From: Przewalskia tangutica
Taxonomy: Eukaryota; Streptophyta; Magnoliopsida; Solanales; Solanaceae
Assembly (NCBI GenBank): GCA_029844215.1
Contig: CM056730.1
Location: 47,442,924 to 47,506,923, forward strand
DNA: 64,000 bases
Reading direction: 5' to 3'
A program made the position numbers and the translations under genes. Shown piece after piece: positions 12,791 through 24,668 of the stretch. Each line of letters opens with the position of its first letter. Positions within the stretch are counted from its first letter, which is position 1. The notes beneath the pieces are model-generated. The model was not told the origin of the DNA. It did no database searches and saw nothing but the letters and a program-made list of their open reading frames with translations.

Positions 12791-14924
12791 ACTACAAACT
12801 ACAAGTCCAAAATCGGCCACCTAGAGTTCAACCAAACCAATTCTTATCCAATTTCCATTTCAATCCAAATTGGTAGCATAATAAGATATCAAGTCGCATT
12901 TGGTTATTACTACCATAAGCTTCAAGTCAATAACATGCGACGATTCTAACAACGATCAAATTGTAATCCAACTTAACATGGCCTACATTTCATTTCGAAT
13001 TTCAAAGACTACAATCGATCTATAATCCTTATAAACTTCAACATATACTTCATGCTAGCAACAAGTAAAGCTAACAACAAAATAAATAATTTTGTAATAC
13101 TTTCAAAGAACAAGATTATACCTCAACGCTTTTAATCCAATCTTCAAAACCGGTTGCTCTTTAGCAACCTAGAGCCTCTTTAAGACACCTCAATCCGACA
13201 TTGGGACCCTTAGAACAATACCAACAATTATCCTTCAAACTCCAAGTAAAACCTAGAAAGACCCTTTAGGTTTTTGTTTGCGACTAACAAGCAAACAATC
13301 TTTTTCCAAGATATTTCTATTGATAAATGCTTACACTACCCTCAAGAACCTAGGTTTAAAGTGTGGAATCAAATGGACAAGAAACGGGATTTTTTTCTTT
13401 CTTGTTGCTAAAGCGAGAGCACCTATGTGATGTTCTTCCAATTTTTGTAATTTGGCTAAGTATGGAACTTGTCATACTACTACTAGTATTAAATAGGGAC
13501 ATGGAAGGTCAAGATACAAACAAATGGGTGGTGTGGATGAAGTCTTAATAAAAACCAAGACTAATGGACCCTTGACTTAGTCAAAATTCTCATGCTAACA
13601 AGTTGCAAGACTTTGTCATCCCACCAAAGGTCAAATGACCCTTTAGTCCATGGCATTTCGTCCAAGCTCACTATAAGGGGGGGTGACACGTGTCGCCCTC
13701 CCATTCGTCACAATAATACATCTTTTCCGACAATATCATAATTCCGCTAAATTTTACAAGTCTCAAATCTTGACACTTTAGAGTTCTTACGTATGTTCTT
13801 AAAACATGTCTTGTAAATACGGGGTGTAACATTCTTCCCCTTAGAAACATTCGTCCCGAATGTTCTTTGTGATTCAATCTTTAAAATTTGCGACATAGTT
13901 TCCTTTCACAACCTCATATACCAACAATGCCACACATGGCCCTAATACCTTGTACACGCATACTCGTCCATCTTAAGCCCAAAAGAGATTATCTTTTCAT
14001 ACTTCCAACTCATACTAGCATACATACATAACTTCCATACCGATTCTGGCCTCAAATCTTTGGAGTAACTCTATAAAACAATATAAGGCCATTTCCGGCT
14101 TTCATGACTGGTTCGGTGGAACGCGCCCACGAACCCGTAAAATAATTAACTAGACTTGGCCTAGCGCCTCGTGACCGCCACGTGCGGAACTACTACCAAC
14201 TGATCCCACTCCATTCCAGATATGGGAGACCCGCATGGTCCTCGACCCTACCGGGTCGCACTTAACTCTTATCATTAGTCCGACTTAAAATCTTATTGCT
14301 GAGAAAGCCTTATACATCTAAGGTCTCGGCGATTATCAATATTCTTAGGCCCGCATTCCATGCTCCAAGCCTACCTTACCAATCCCCAATAACGTATAAA
14401 ACTTCTCATAAAATCATAACCATGTTGTCTCGATCACAACAACCATTACTTACTCTATACAGGCCTCATCCGTATAATTCTCTTAAGCATACTACGCAGC
14501 TTAATCTATTAACATGACATTCCGTTAGGTTCCTTAATATGGCTTCTTAAGGGTTCACTACCCTATCAGACAGCTCATCCTCTCCCCATTATCTCAAAAT
14601 AAACCACAAGACCTTGGCGAAATTTCATTAACTATTCCATACCTTCCAGATCTAGTTAGTCTTTACCGATCCTGGTAATCTAAAATCATTCTAGGCAACA
14701 CGCGCCCCTCATACATAACTCCGTATAGATGTATGTCACAATACCAACTATACTATAATCAATACCAACACGATACGCAATCCACATAGTCGTTCCTCGG
14801 TCATCACGCTTTCTCGTAATGCAATCAACATAACTCGTTGGGAGAGACGACCCTAACAACACGGCTCTATGGCACGATCTCGAGTGAGAAGAATGGAAAC
14901 CAATCCTAAATGTCCTGCACTCAC

Positions 14925-14958
14925 GATTATAGATGTGGTGCACAACACACCGATAATC
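14925..14958 (-). other. B2 leader hairpin with GTGCAC loop
   Basis: Arms GATTAT/ATAATC and inner arms TGTG/CACA are separated by a 3x3 internal loop, with GTGCAC in the apical loop. It is intact although B2 encodes no protein, so it may be kept for a cis-acting role. Confidence 0.65.
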
Positions 14959-15001
14959 AAGACTCTACTAGACACGGCCTGTAGAGACACTTTCCGAGGA
15001 C

Positions 15002-15017
15002 TAATCGCTCGATACCA
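15002..15017 (-). other. B2 primer-binding site
   Basis: The reverse complement is TGGTATCGAGCGATTA, four bases inside the LTR end at 15022. It is of iMet type with the same CAG alterations as R1, F, G and K. Confidence 0.75.
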
Positions 15018-15021
15018 CTTT

Positions 15022-18000
15022 TGTCACGACCGACCCGATCGCGATCGTGCCCTACACGGGCACCCTTACAGTAAACATCGAGAAAATCAGCGAACATACC
15101 TGAAACTTATTAATAAAACATCGGAAGTAAAACAAAGTTAGCCGATAGGGCTACCTTCCCGAACATATATAAATACAAATCAAGCGGTTTCATTTCTTTT
15201 ACAACCGACCACCATATGTGAATACAGCACTTAGGAATAACAATCGAACAAGCTGGTGGGACAAGGCCCCGTGCACGAATATACATACCACGACAACTCC
15301 GAACATTGGAGCCATCTCAAAATCTTGAACCATGATCCTAAGCTCATGATCCATAATCGTACCTAAACTGCGGACATGAACGCAGCCCGGGCGGGTCAAG
15401 ACAACAAAAATTGCGAATATGGAATGAAATAACGTCTGAAATGCAGATCATAAGCGCATAAAAGAATGACAAAGACAAGTATAAAAATACATACGGATCC
15501 TGCCGTGTCATTACCACTTATGAACTTAATCGTACATTAATCATTCTTTAGCTTCTTTCAATAGAATTAACATCATATTCTTACATACATACTTAAGAAT
15601 TCAATCAAGTTTTTCCACATAACTTACATCAATATCTTTTTCCATTCCATTAAGAGTTATAGTCATATCTTACGTACTTACTTAGAGAAGTCATTAAGTT
15701 CATTTCTATCTAACTTACTTATCTTTCATAACATAGTCCGCCCACTACGGAGGACACATATACTACCCTACCCAAATCGACGCGATCAAGTCACACCAAT
15801 ATCAAAGCATGCCCGTGGAATCCCCATCATCGGCGACTAAAAGTGTAAAACATAACCATGGGTCTCACGCCATAATATCAATCAAAACAGTGGTATAACG
15901 CCCGGGGCTTGCCCTCATTTATACTCTTACCGGAGAAGGTGGTAAGCGGGGTATAACGTCTTGGGCTTGCCCTCATTTATACTATTACCCCGGAGAAGGT
16001 GGTATAACGTCTTGGGGCTTGCCCTCATTTATACTCTTACCCTATCTCGACCGGCCACAATAACACATAAAGCGGTGGTACAGTCTTGGGGATTTACCCT
16101 CACTTATACTCTTACCCCGGAGAAGGTGGTATAACGTCTTGGGGCTTGCCTCATTTATACTCTTACCCTAACTCAACCGCCATCATACATAACATAAGCC
16201 CTACTGCTTATCATACATAACATAAGTACTACCGACTTATCATACATAACATAAGCAAGTTAAGAAATCCCCTAACTTCTTATTAGCTTGTTCATACACA
16301 CTCTCATTTTGTTTACTTAAGGCACTTACATGTCATTATAAAATCCGAATTTAACCCAACGTACTACGTGCCTCTACTCCTTTAAAATGATTCTCTTCAA
16401 ATAAAACTTCCAAGATACTAATAACCGTAGTATCAAGTCATATCTACTTTTCACGACAAGTCACAATACTTTTTTAGAAATACATTTATAGGCTTCTAAA
16501 TCTAGTGACTTCTTTCTTTGAAACCTAAAGCAATTGGTACCTTTAAAACAATTTGCCTTCTTTATTTCAAATCATTTCTTTGCTTACTTTCTTCAAGAAA
16601 ACCATTCTTTTAAATCTTCCATAAAGTTGTTATAACCAACTTCCCATAAAGCCGTTATAACTCTTTATTTCTTAGACAAATACATTCATTTGATAACCAA
16701 GAAACTTATACTTTCAATTCAAATCGCATAGCTTTCAAAATACTTCAAGTCTCTTAACTTTTAAGAAAACAAGTTCCTTAACCTTTTAACACTTTGAGGT
16801 CCATAGTCTTAAAACTTCATACGTAAATCCTTATAAATTAAGTAACATATACTTGGTGCGGTGTGAATAAGTTATACTTATTTATAACTATCTTAATCAA
16901 GTAGCCATGATCTAGAAAATGTAATACAATTTTGTCTTATCTTAGCTTCTATGCATGGAGAATTCTACTTGTTTTAACATAATTAATGTCATTACATTTT
17001 CCTTTATTAACGCTGCAATGGCTTGTTCGATACTTATTCTTATTCGTGCCGTAAATTAGCCAAGTCAACTTGGCTCCAAATACCCCCTAACGACTCTTAC
17101 CAACATCCCTCATAAGACTTGGTAAGAACTTAGGATAACTTAGACATAACCTTTACGTAGAGTAAATCAACATACATACCTCTTAACTTCTAAGAGTAGA
17201 AGGAATCATGAAATAGTACTACACGTATATTCCATACATAGAATCATGTCAAAAGAAGGAAGAGGTTCACATACCTCGCGACGATTGTCGACAAGTAGCA
17301 AGATGCTCCAAAGTACTTCAACCTTGAGCTATCACAATCTTCCAGTAGGATACGCTATACTTAGTTCTTCAACCTATCATGGTCACAATACGTCCATTAA
17401 CCTCTTACTTCAAACGTAGAATATTCTAAGTGCTAAGTCGCCAAATTCTATGGAAAATCGGACAACACCTCCTTTGTTTCTACTCACTTTGCCACCTTTT
17501 TCAAGGTCGATTACAATAACCAAATAGCCCCAATTGGCTCACAATTAAATAGAAGATAGTCCAATACAAATGACTAACTAAACAGCCCCAATTGGCTCAC
17601 AATTAAATAGAAGATAGTCCAATACAAATGACTAACTAAACAGCCCCAATTGGCTCACAATTAAATAGAAGATAGTCCAATACAAATGACTAACCAACTA
17701 CTACAAACTACAAGTCCAAAATCGGCCACCTAGAGTTCAACCAAACCAATTCTTATCCAATTTCCATTTCAATCCAAATTGGTAGCATAATAAGATATCA
17801 AGTCGCATTTGGTTATTACTACCATAAGCTTCAAGTCAATAACATGCGACGATTCTAACAACGATCAAATTGTAATCCAACTTAACATGGCCTACATTTC
17901 ATTTCGAATTTCAAAGACTACAATCGATCTATAATCCTTATAAACTTCAACATATACTTCATGCTAGCAACAAGTAAAGCTAACAACAAAATAAATAATT

Positions 18001-18748
18001 TTGTAATACTTTCAAAGAACAAGATTATACCTCAACGCTTTTTAATCCAATCTTCAAAACCGAAGTTGCTCTTTAGCAACCTAGAGCCTCTTTAAGACAC
18101 CTCAATCCGCTTGTTGGGACCCTTAGAACAATACCAACAATTATCCTTCAAACTCCAAGTAAAACCTAGAAAGACCCTTTAGGTTTTTGTTTGCGACTAA
18201 CCCGCAAACAATCTTTTTCCAAGATTTTTCTATTGAGAAATGCTTACACTACCCTCAAGAACCTAGGTTTAAAGTGTGGAATCAAATGGACAAGAAACGA
18301 AATTTTTTTTTTCTTCTTGTTGCTAAAGCCGAGAGCACCTATGGGATGTTCTTCCAATTTTTGTAATTTGGCTAAGTATGGAACTTGTCATACTACTACT
18401 AGTATTAAATAGGGACATGGAAGGTCAAGATACAAACAAATGGGTGGTGTGGATGAAGTCTTAATAAAAACCAAGACTAATGGACCCTTGACTTAGTCAA
18501 AATTCTCATGCTAACAAGTTGCAAGACTTTGTCATCCCACCAAAGGTCAAATGACCCTTTAGTCCATGGCATTTCGTCCAAGCTCACTATAAGGGGGGGG
18601 TGACACGTGTCGCCCTCCCATTCGTCACAATAATACATCTTTTCCGACAATATCATAATTCCGCTAAATTTTACAAGTCTCAAATCTTGACACTTTAGAG
18701 TTCTTACGTATGTTCTTAAAACATGTCCTGTAAATACGGGGTGTAACA
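15022..18748 (-). repeat. B2 5' LTR (right)
   Basis: On the plus strand it begins TGTCACGACC and ends GGGGTGTAACA, followed by the right GTCTC duplication. It has the same internal layout as the left LTR. Near identity in AT-rich DNA suggests recent insertion, but apparent divergence at CHG words prevents dating from raw identity. Confidence 0.88.
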
Positions 18749-18753
18749 GTCTC

Positions 18754-18840
18754 GGTAGCCTCTGCTGCGACTCTAAACTCTGCTGGGGCTGGTGGCGTCG
18801 TGGAACTCGCCATCTGTAGCACCACCTCTGGTAAGGACTG
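18754..18840 (-). pseudogene. gag: D gag fragment between B2 and F
   Basis: This 87-base piece of D gag continues from 10068. It resembles 52500-52600 of E (GGCGTCGT..GAACTCGCC). It encodes the low-complexity N-terminal part of Gag on the minus strand and is cut at 18840 by the F LTR. Confidence 0.65.
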
Positions 18841-19165
18841 TGTTATACCCCGTAGTTGCAGGGTATGTATGTGAGGACGTACGTACGAGAGTACGGCAGA
18901 ATTTTGAAAAGAAAGAAAGATGTGAGTTTTCGACGGAAAAGTTTCCGGTTATTTGTGAAGAAAAAGGTTCGTTAAAGGGAATTGGATTCTCAGATTTGGT
19001 ATTTGGACTTCATGGATTATATTAGAATTTTGAGATTTTATTTTCGGAAATGGTCACGTGGGGCCCACGGGAGAAATTTACGGTTTTGTGGGGCCCACTT
19101 TGTTTTCGAGATTTTGGCCATTGTGGATATTTTTTCGGAAGACGTTTTTTGAGGGCCAATAGGAG

Positions 19166-19181
19166 GGTGACACGTGTCACC
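19166..19181. promoter_or_regulatory. Palindromic G-box in F LTR
   Basis: GGTGACACGTGTCACC is a perfect 16-base palindrome around CACGTG, the G-box core bound by plant bZIP and bHLH factors. It lies about 430 bases upstream of the LTR TATA box. The 3' LTR has the same site at 24988-25003. Related sites are GACACGTGTCGCCC at 18601 (B2) and 34443 (D). Function is inferred only. Confidence 0.6.
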
Positions 19182-19444
19182 CCGCCTAGGTGGCTTGGCC
19201 GAATGACCTTTGTGCACAACACCCGATTAGAGTCGTTTTTCGACGAAACGTTTTGCATAACTTGCGAGGGGAAAATTCCGACTATGTCGTTTTGTATTTT
19301 TGCGGATTTTTCCGAGAGACGAAACATTTTGGACCAACGGGAGGGTGACATGTGTCACCCTCACATTGGAAGCAAGTGGGCGTCCAAGTGCACGAAGTGG
19401 TTCACGTTTTGGCTTGATCTTTTGGCTCACGTTTTGTGTCCTAT

Positions 19445-19525
19445 TGGTGCCTTGTTTTGTGCCTTGTTTTGTGCCTTGTTTTGGCCTTGTTTTGTGGCTT
19501 GTTTGGTGCAATGTTTTGTGGAGTA
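19445..19525 (+). repeat. 12-bp TGCCTTGTTTTG tandem tract
   Basis: Five to six imperfect units lie upstream of the TATA box. The same tract is at 25258-25335 (F 3' LTR), and shorter forms occur at 3028-3080 (R1). The long open frames read through it are a by-product of the repeat. Confidence 0.8.
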
Positions 19526-19611
19526 GGGGTTAGGGTGCACTTGGCTTGATCTTGGCCTTACACTTGCCTTGCACTTGGCTAGATCTCGCCATTGGTTGCC
19601 TTTGGTTTTGC

Positions 19612-19619
19612 TATAAATA
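19612..19619 (+). promoter_or_regulatory. F 5' LTR TATA box
   Basis: TATAAATA follows CCATTGGTTG about 20 bases upstream. It is the promoter of the F genomic RNA if active. Confidence 0.65.
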
Positions 19620-21539
19620 CCCCAAGTGTGAAGACTTCATCCATTCCAAAACTTCCAAGTCTTGAAACCCTCTCCTCCTCCTTTGTGAGCTCTTAGCCGA
19701 GCCTCCTCCCTTTTCGTGTGGCCTTTGGCCGAGGGTTCCCTCCCCTCATGGTGCTAGCCGTGGGTACCCCTAGCCTAGTTGTTTTCAGATAATACCCTTT
19801 GTTGTGGTATAGAAATACTCCCTAGTATTGTTATAATGCCCAAAATACCTTAGCCTTGTACCTTGTAGTATTCCAAAGATACCTCTATACGTAGAGTCGG
19901 AAATACTACCTTTTGTCCTTTTAGTCTCAAACCGAAACCCTAAGGAAATCTTCATAGTTGGTTGAAGTATTTGAGTAGAAGTTGGTTAGAACTTCTAAGG
20001 GTTGTTTGGAGCGCACTGAGTGAGCTAAACCTTGCTCAGATCGACATTATAACTTGATAATTATGGGCTTATCGAGGTAATTATCTTGTCCTCTATTGTA
20101 ATTGGAAATTACATGTTTGTTAGAATATATAGTCAAGTATACTATATATGGAACTACTTAGTATTCGCAATGTCTTTTGACTTAAGCCCAAGAATAAAGA
20201 ATCGAATCGAATCAGATTTACATAGTGTATGTGCGATGAGACTTATGTAGTATTCTTGAGTAGAATTGTACACGCCCTCAGGTTAGGCGTGTAAACCCCG
20301 TTGGCTTGGTAGCGGCCTCGTTAGAGGAGAGATTTACGCTGTCATGCGGGAGGTCGCGAATTTTACGTAGAAAGATAGAAACTTGTGTTTTGGGGTTAAT
20401 AGACGTTTGTGACCTTTATAGGTGAAAGTACTAAGAGTAGCGTATTCTACTCGGCGAGTGGAAAGGGCTAGCGCGTTGTAGTACTTGGAGCATTTTGCTT
20501 ATTGTCGATAAATCGTCGCGAGGTATGTGAACCTCTTCCTATCTTTTCTAGCATGATTGTTGTGGAACTATGTAGTACGGTAGACGCATACGTGCTAAGT
20601 GATTTGGTTGGTTTAAAACATAGGGTGTTATAATAGCTTTATGGGAAGTTAGTTATAACGACCTTATGTAGTGAAAATGGTTTACCGATGTTAGAAGTTA
20701 AGAGACTTGATCTTATAAGATAAGAGACTTAAATTATTTGTTTTAATGTGTATGTAATTGTGAAACCTCAATCGTGAGTAATGAGTACTTGGTTTTTAAA
20801 GGGATAATGTTTTATCGATTTGGAAATCGTAATGTGTATCGATGCACCACTGCAGCGTTAATAAAGGAAAATGTATTGAATAATGATGTGTTGTATTAAA
20901 ACCAGTAGAAACCTCCATCTGCATAGAAGCTAAGATGAGACAAAATGATATTACATTTTCTAGATCATGGCTGCTGTAATAAGATCGTTATAAACAAGAA
21001 TAAACTACTCACATATATGACATATGTTACTCAATTGTTTTAAAAGAGATTAAGACTATGAGTTATGAAACCTTTCTAAAATAAGTGACTTGAGCATTTG
21101 AAAATGAGAATCTTGAGTAATTGGAACTAGGCAAACTGGAACTTAGGAAAAGAATGTTGTTACTTGATTTTGAAAAGGAATGTGGGTTGGTCATTCTAAT
21201 ACTACGGGTATCGGGTGACTTTATAAAAGTAATGGATCTCTTTTAAAAAAAAACTTAACGTATGTAGTACTTTGGGGTTAAAAACCCGGACTTTGGCATA
21301 AAATGAAAGTACGTTGAGTTGTGTGAAACTTGCCTATGCTTGTTGTGGAGATACTTGCCTATGCGTGTTCTCGTGGAAACTTGCCTATGCTTGTGATGAT
21401 AGCCTTTGTTGTGCAAGTGTGGTATTTACGGTTACCGCTCTCTCGATAGAGGGCCGGTCGACTTGTTGAGAACTTACTTGGACGTGCTGGCAGTGATGGA
21501 GAATTCTACGGGTATGTTTCCATTTTGATTACTGTCTTG

Positions 21540-21840
21540 TTGTTGATGTCACATGGACATGTCTACACCGACGCAAGATTCGGCACGCGTTGCGGTCGGG
21601 TTGATTACCCGATATTTGGTTCTTGTGGTTTCATGGACGTGTCTACACCGAGGTAGAATTCCGGGGTCATGTGGCTACGCGCGCAGGTTGATCACCCAGA
21701 TATTATTGTTGATGTCACACGGACGTGTCTACACCGAGGTAGAATTCCGGCACGTGGCCACGGGGCATTGGTATTATTGTTGCATCATGGACATGTCTAC
21801 ACCGATGCGCAATTCCGGCACGCGCCGTGATGCGAACATG
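21540..21840 (+). repeat. Minisatellite, F type (~75-85 bp unit, 4 copies)
   Basis: Units share ATGGACATGTCTACACCGA, GTAGAATTCCGG and GGTTGATTACCCGATAT. The word TCTACACCGA occurs near 21565, 21642, 21727 and 21794; the 3' LTR has it at about 27396, 27480, 27562 and 27631. The array sits between the conserved LTR flanks. Confidence 0.8.
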
Positions 21841-22441
21841 ATTGATGTTGTGGGCGTGAGACCCATAGTTATATTTGAGTGATGACTTGAGGCGTGAGTC
21901 CCCGATCGACATGATCGCTTTTATGTTGTGAATCGTAGTTTGGTTATCATACATGTCTCTGCTTTATATAGACTAGTATGATTTCATTACGATTTTTACG
22001 ATTTCACATACTTGGTACTGTTGCATCGACCTCCTTCGGGCTGCGTCATGCCGCAGTAGAGGTACATCGGTCGTGGATCCTCGCTCTTAGGATCTCGCCT
22101 GCGTTTTGGGAAGCTCCGTTTCTCCGAGGCTTATCTTTTGTATGTGTTCTCGAGTTGTAGGTTCTTGTACATTCTGGGTATGGCGGCCCCTGTCCGTCAT
22201 AGTTGTTGTAAATCTTAGAGGTGCGTAGTCTTGGCGTGGTTTGAAAAAAAGGATTAAACTGTTCGCTTTGAAAGAGTTGTATTTATATATGTTATTGGAA
22301 GGTAACCTGGGTTGGCCTGCTTTTATGTTCATATATCTTGTTTCTTGTTTAAAGTTTTATTTTCCGCTGGTTTTCTCGATGATTGTATCACTAGGTGCCC
22401 GATAAGGCACGATGAACGCCCCGAACGGGTCGTTACAAAAG

Positions 22442-22532
22442 TGGTATCGAGCGATTAATCCTCGGAAAGTGTCTACAGACCGTGTCTAGTAGAGTCTTGA
22501 TTATCGATGTGTTGTGCACCACATCTATAATC
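22442..22532 (+). other. F primer-binding site and leader hairpin
   Basis: The PBS is TGGTATCGAGCGATTA at 22442-22457. The hairpin at 22499-22532 has outer arms GATTAT/ATAATC, inner TGTG/CACA and loop TTGTGCAC. The sequence between is shared with all leaders here. Confidence 0.7.
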
Positions 22533-22642
22533 AGGAGGCTGCAGGACATTTAGGATTGGTTTCCATTCTTCTCATCCTGAGATCGTGCCTTAGAGCTGTG
22601 TTGTAAGTTGGACCCCTCTGACGTATCTCGTTTTTACCAGTT

Positions 22643-23900
22643 ATGCCTCCAAGGCAACCAGAGCCCAGAAGGGCAAGGCAGCCGAGGTGCCGCTAGTGAG
22701 ATCTGAGAGTACGAGGCGCAGTCCCACAGCACTGAGGTTGTGCTTGACGGCGGTTTTGGACGCCGCCCAGCCAGAGAGTTTAGAGCCGCAGCAGATGGGC
22801 TGCTGAGACCTGCACTGAGCCTCCACCCCACACCGGGGCAGGAGATGGGTTACGCGAGATGGCGATTCTGGCCGCCGTGGTCGTGGCGATATGAGGATAG
22901 CCGGATGCAGCAGCCTGATTCCAGAGCACCGATGGTTCACCCCGAGCAGATAGTTTGAGGCTACGGACTTTCGAGTTGTAGCCCGCCAGAGTTTTATGGG
23001 TCGAGGCCTGAGGATGATCCGCAGGAGTTCATCCGGCAGTTACAGCGGATCATGCGGGTGATCAAGGCTTCAGAGACCGAGTCTGTGACCTTTGGTTCGC
23101 ATCGGCTGCGTGATACCGCAGTCGATTGGTTTGATTCATGGGAGCTTTCCCGGGGAGAGCATGCACCTCCAGCAGTATGGGATGAGTTTTCGGGGGCTTT
23201 CCTCACGCACTTCTTGCCTCCGCAGATGAGGAGGGCACGGGCCGACAGATTTTTGATGCTTAGACAGAGCGGGCGTACGGTTCGGGAGTACAATGTGGAG
23301 TTCGACTCATTGGCCCGGTACGTCCCAGCGTTGGTAGCTAGTATGGAGGATCGAGTGCACCGATATGTTTCAGGGCTCGATGATTACATGTCAGAGGCAT
23401 GTTCAGGAGTAGCTCTTCAGCCGGGCATGGACATTGCCCGCATGCGCAGCTCACGACCGGGATGTGAGACACGGAGAGGTCGACGGAATGACCAAGATCA
23501 GCAGAAGAGGGCCAGAACAACAGGGTCCTTTGGTGACTTTCGAGGCGGACCGCCTCAGCAGCATACTAGTTTTGTACCTCCGCCAGTGCAGAGTGGTCCT
23601 CCACAACCTTCAGAGTATTCGGAGCGGTCGTGGCTCGAGGTTGAGTTTCGGGAAGTAAGGATGTTGGCTCACGGTCACCCCTACCTCGGTGTGGTCGATG
23701 TGGTAGACCGCATTTCGGGGAGTGTCGTGGTGCCAGGGGAGCTTGTTATTTTTGCGGCCAGCAGGGCCATTTTGCGAGGAACTGTCCGACCAAGGGTAGC
23801 ACGGATGTTACGACTCACCACCGGATCGATGGTGGTTCATCGCCTTCTAGCATTATGCCTGCAGTATGTGCCTATGATTAGAGTGGGCGGTAGCTTCGTG
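22643..23900 (+). pseudogene. gag: F gag polyprotein (best preserved Gag in the window)
   Basis: The start is ATG at 22643 (MPPRQPEP...), matching the MPPR start of sister copies. The longest uninterrupted stretch, 23052-23984, begins MRVIKASETESV inside the Gag core and includes the LRDTAVDWFDSW motif, the FLTHFLPPQMRRA segment and REYNVEFDSLARYVPAL. It continues into a Gln/Pro linker (RGGPPQQHTSFVPPPVQSG). In the +1 frame at 23690-23785 are two knuckles: CGRCGRPHFGEC (short form) and CYFCGQQGHFARNC (canonical CX2CX4HX4C). A frame break thus lies at about 23600-23690, and another before 23052. The Gag core and knuckle imply capsid assembly and RNA binding. The sequence ends at about 23875 in 3' non-coding DNA with no protease. 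Confidence 0.85.
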
Positions 23901-24668
23901 TATATCCTTAACCCTCTAGAGTTTTGGTATGCTTGTTATGATGGTCTCATTATTATGTGCTATGTACGAATAGCGTTGTGTTAATTATGAGTTAAAAACA
24001 TGCTTAGTTGGGAGGATACGTATGGGGGTACGGTAATCGTGAACCTTAGACTATGTCACGGCGAGACCTTGTGGGTAAGGTCGTCTTGAGTTAAAGATTT
24101 ATTTTTGACCCTTATCGAGTAGTAGTATACGTGGGATTTATTTGTGTGATAAGTCCGTGGGTAGTGTGAGATGGAAGTGGTAGCTTTCGTGATGTGAATT
24201 AGTAAGATTGTTAGGATCGGGAACAAGAGTTTGGCGCGGTTGGGGGTCGGGTTGAGGACCATTTGCGGGTCAACCCGTAACCAGGTTTGGGGTGGGGTCG
24301 GTTAGGTGGTCCCGCCAGTGGTAGGGTCACGAGGATGCTAGGCCCAAGTTTGTATGATCATCGTATGAGTTCGTGGACGCGTTCGACGAGCCGGTTCGTA
24401 AAGGCGGGAATGGCCTTAAGGAAGTTTGAGGTTAGTAAGATGACCAAGTTTGGAGGTAGTGACTCAGATTTTCGGAGCGAAGTAATGGTGAAGTATGGTA
24501 CGTACTGGGAGAGTTCAAGTGATCGAGAAGGGCACGACGAGTAAGGAAAGAAGAGGACGTGTGTTATTTCGTGGCCAAGCTGTGGCGTTGGCAACTTGTT
24601 AGAGGAACTTTATCGTTATTCGACTTGAGAAGGAACATTCGGGACGAATGTTTCTAAGGAGGGGAGAA
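23901..24668 (+). other. F 3' non-coding region, hairpins and polypurine tract
   Basis: No coding content is visible. It starts at the shared words TATATCCTTAACCCTCTAGA (23898 onward) and contains the AAGGC..GGCCTT hairpin at 24401-24417 (one stem base lost at CCGG), the AACATTCG-GGA-CGAATGTT hairpin at 24634-24652 and purine tract 24656-24668. Confidence 0.75.

Larger units (their letters stand above)
10074..13831 (-). repeat. B2 3' LTR (left)
   Basis: On the plus strand it begins TGCCACGACCC and ends GGGGTGTAACA. AT-rich parts (about 11400-13820) match 16300-18740 almost base for base. The GC-richer first 1.3 kb differs from its partner mainly at CAG, CTG and CCGG words, as small indels. 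It contains a ~53-bp minisatellite at 10965-11262 and a ~58-bp triplication at 12618-12790. A TATA-like TATTTAATA lies near 13487-13497 (element strand). Confidence 0.88.
13832..15021 (-). other. B2 internal region, non-coding
   Basis: On the minus strand, from 15021 down, are the PBS, the leader with hairpin (14925-14958), then sequence resembling the 3' non-coding region of R1, F and G. That includes a ..CCGGAAATGGCCTT block at 14085-14101, the AACATTCG/CGAATGTT hairpin at 13846-13864 and the purine tract at 13832-13842. No Gag, protease or RT similarity is visible in either strand, and the longest open frames (about 85-90 codons) look random. The leader thus joins the 3' region directly. 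Confidence 0.8.
10074..18748 (-). mobile_element. B2: complete non-coding LTR retrotransposon (LARD-like)
   Basis: A complete element on the minus strand has two LTRs of 3758 bp (10074-13831) and 3727 bp (15022-18748) around an internal region of only 1190 bp. The 5-bp duplication GTCTC flanks it. It has an iMet-type PBS (reverse complement at 15002-15017), a leader, and a purine tract with hairpin at the far end, but no gag or pol. Long LTRs with a non-coding interior fit a large retrotransposon derivative that would need proteins from a relative. It is inserted in the gag of D. Confidence 0.88.
18841..22437 (+). repeat. F 5' LTR
   Basis: TGTTATACCCC to CGTTACA, 3597 bp. It contains two diverged copies of an upstream block, each with a GGTGACACGTGTCACC-type palindrome (19166-19181, and about 19343-19360 with one changed base), a TGCCTTGTTTTG tandem tract at 19445-19525, TATAAATA at 19612-19619, the LTR hairpins at about 20620-20675, and a minisatellite at 21540-21840. 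Confidence 0.88.

Noticed and set aside
19050..19533. Open frames of 77-158 codons on both strands with FCALFCALF-type repeats
   Set aside because: They arise from the TGCCTTGTTTTG tandem tract and upstream LTR DNA; the same appears in the F 3' LTR and in R1.
22641..22940. 99-codon minus-strand frame opposite F gag
   Set aside because: It is antisense to the Gag N-terminus, with no similarity to known proteins.
23434..23658. Additional frames over gag, e.g. 74-codon plus frame
   Set aside because: It is a shadow of Gag in another frame, though part of it continues the Gag linker after a frame change.
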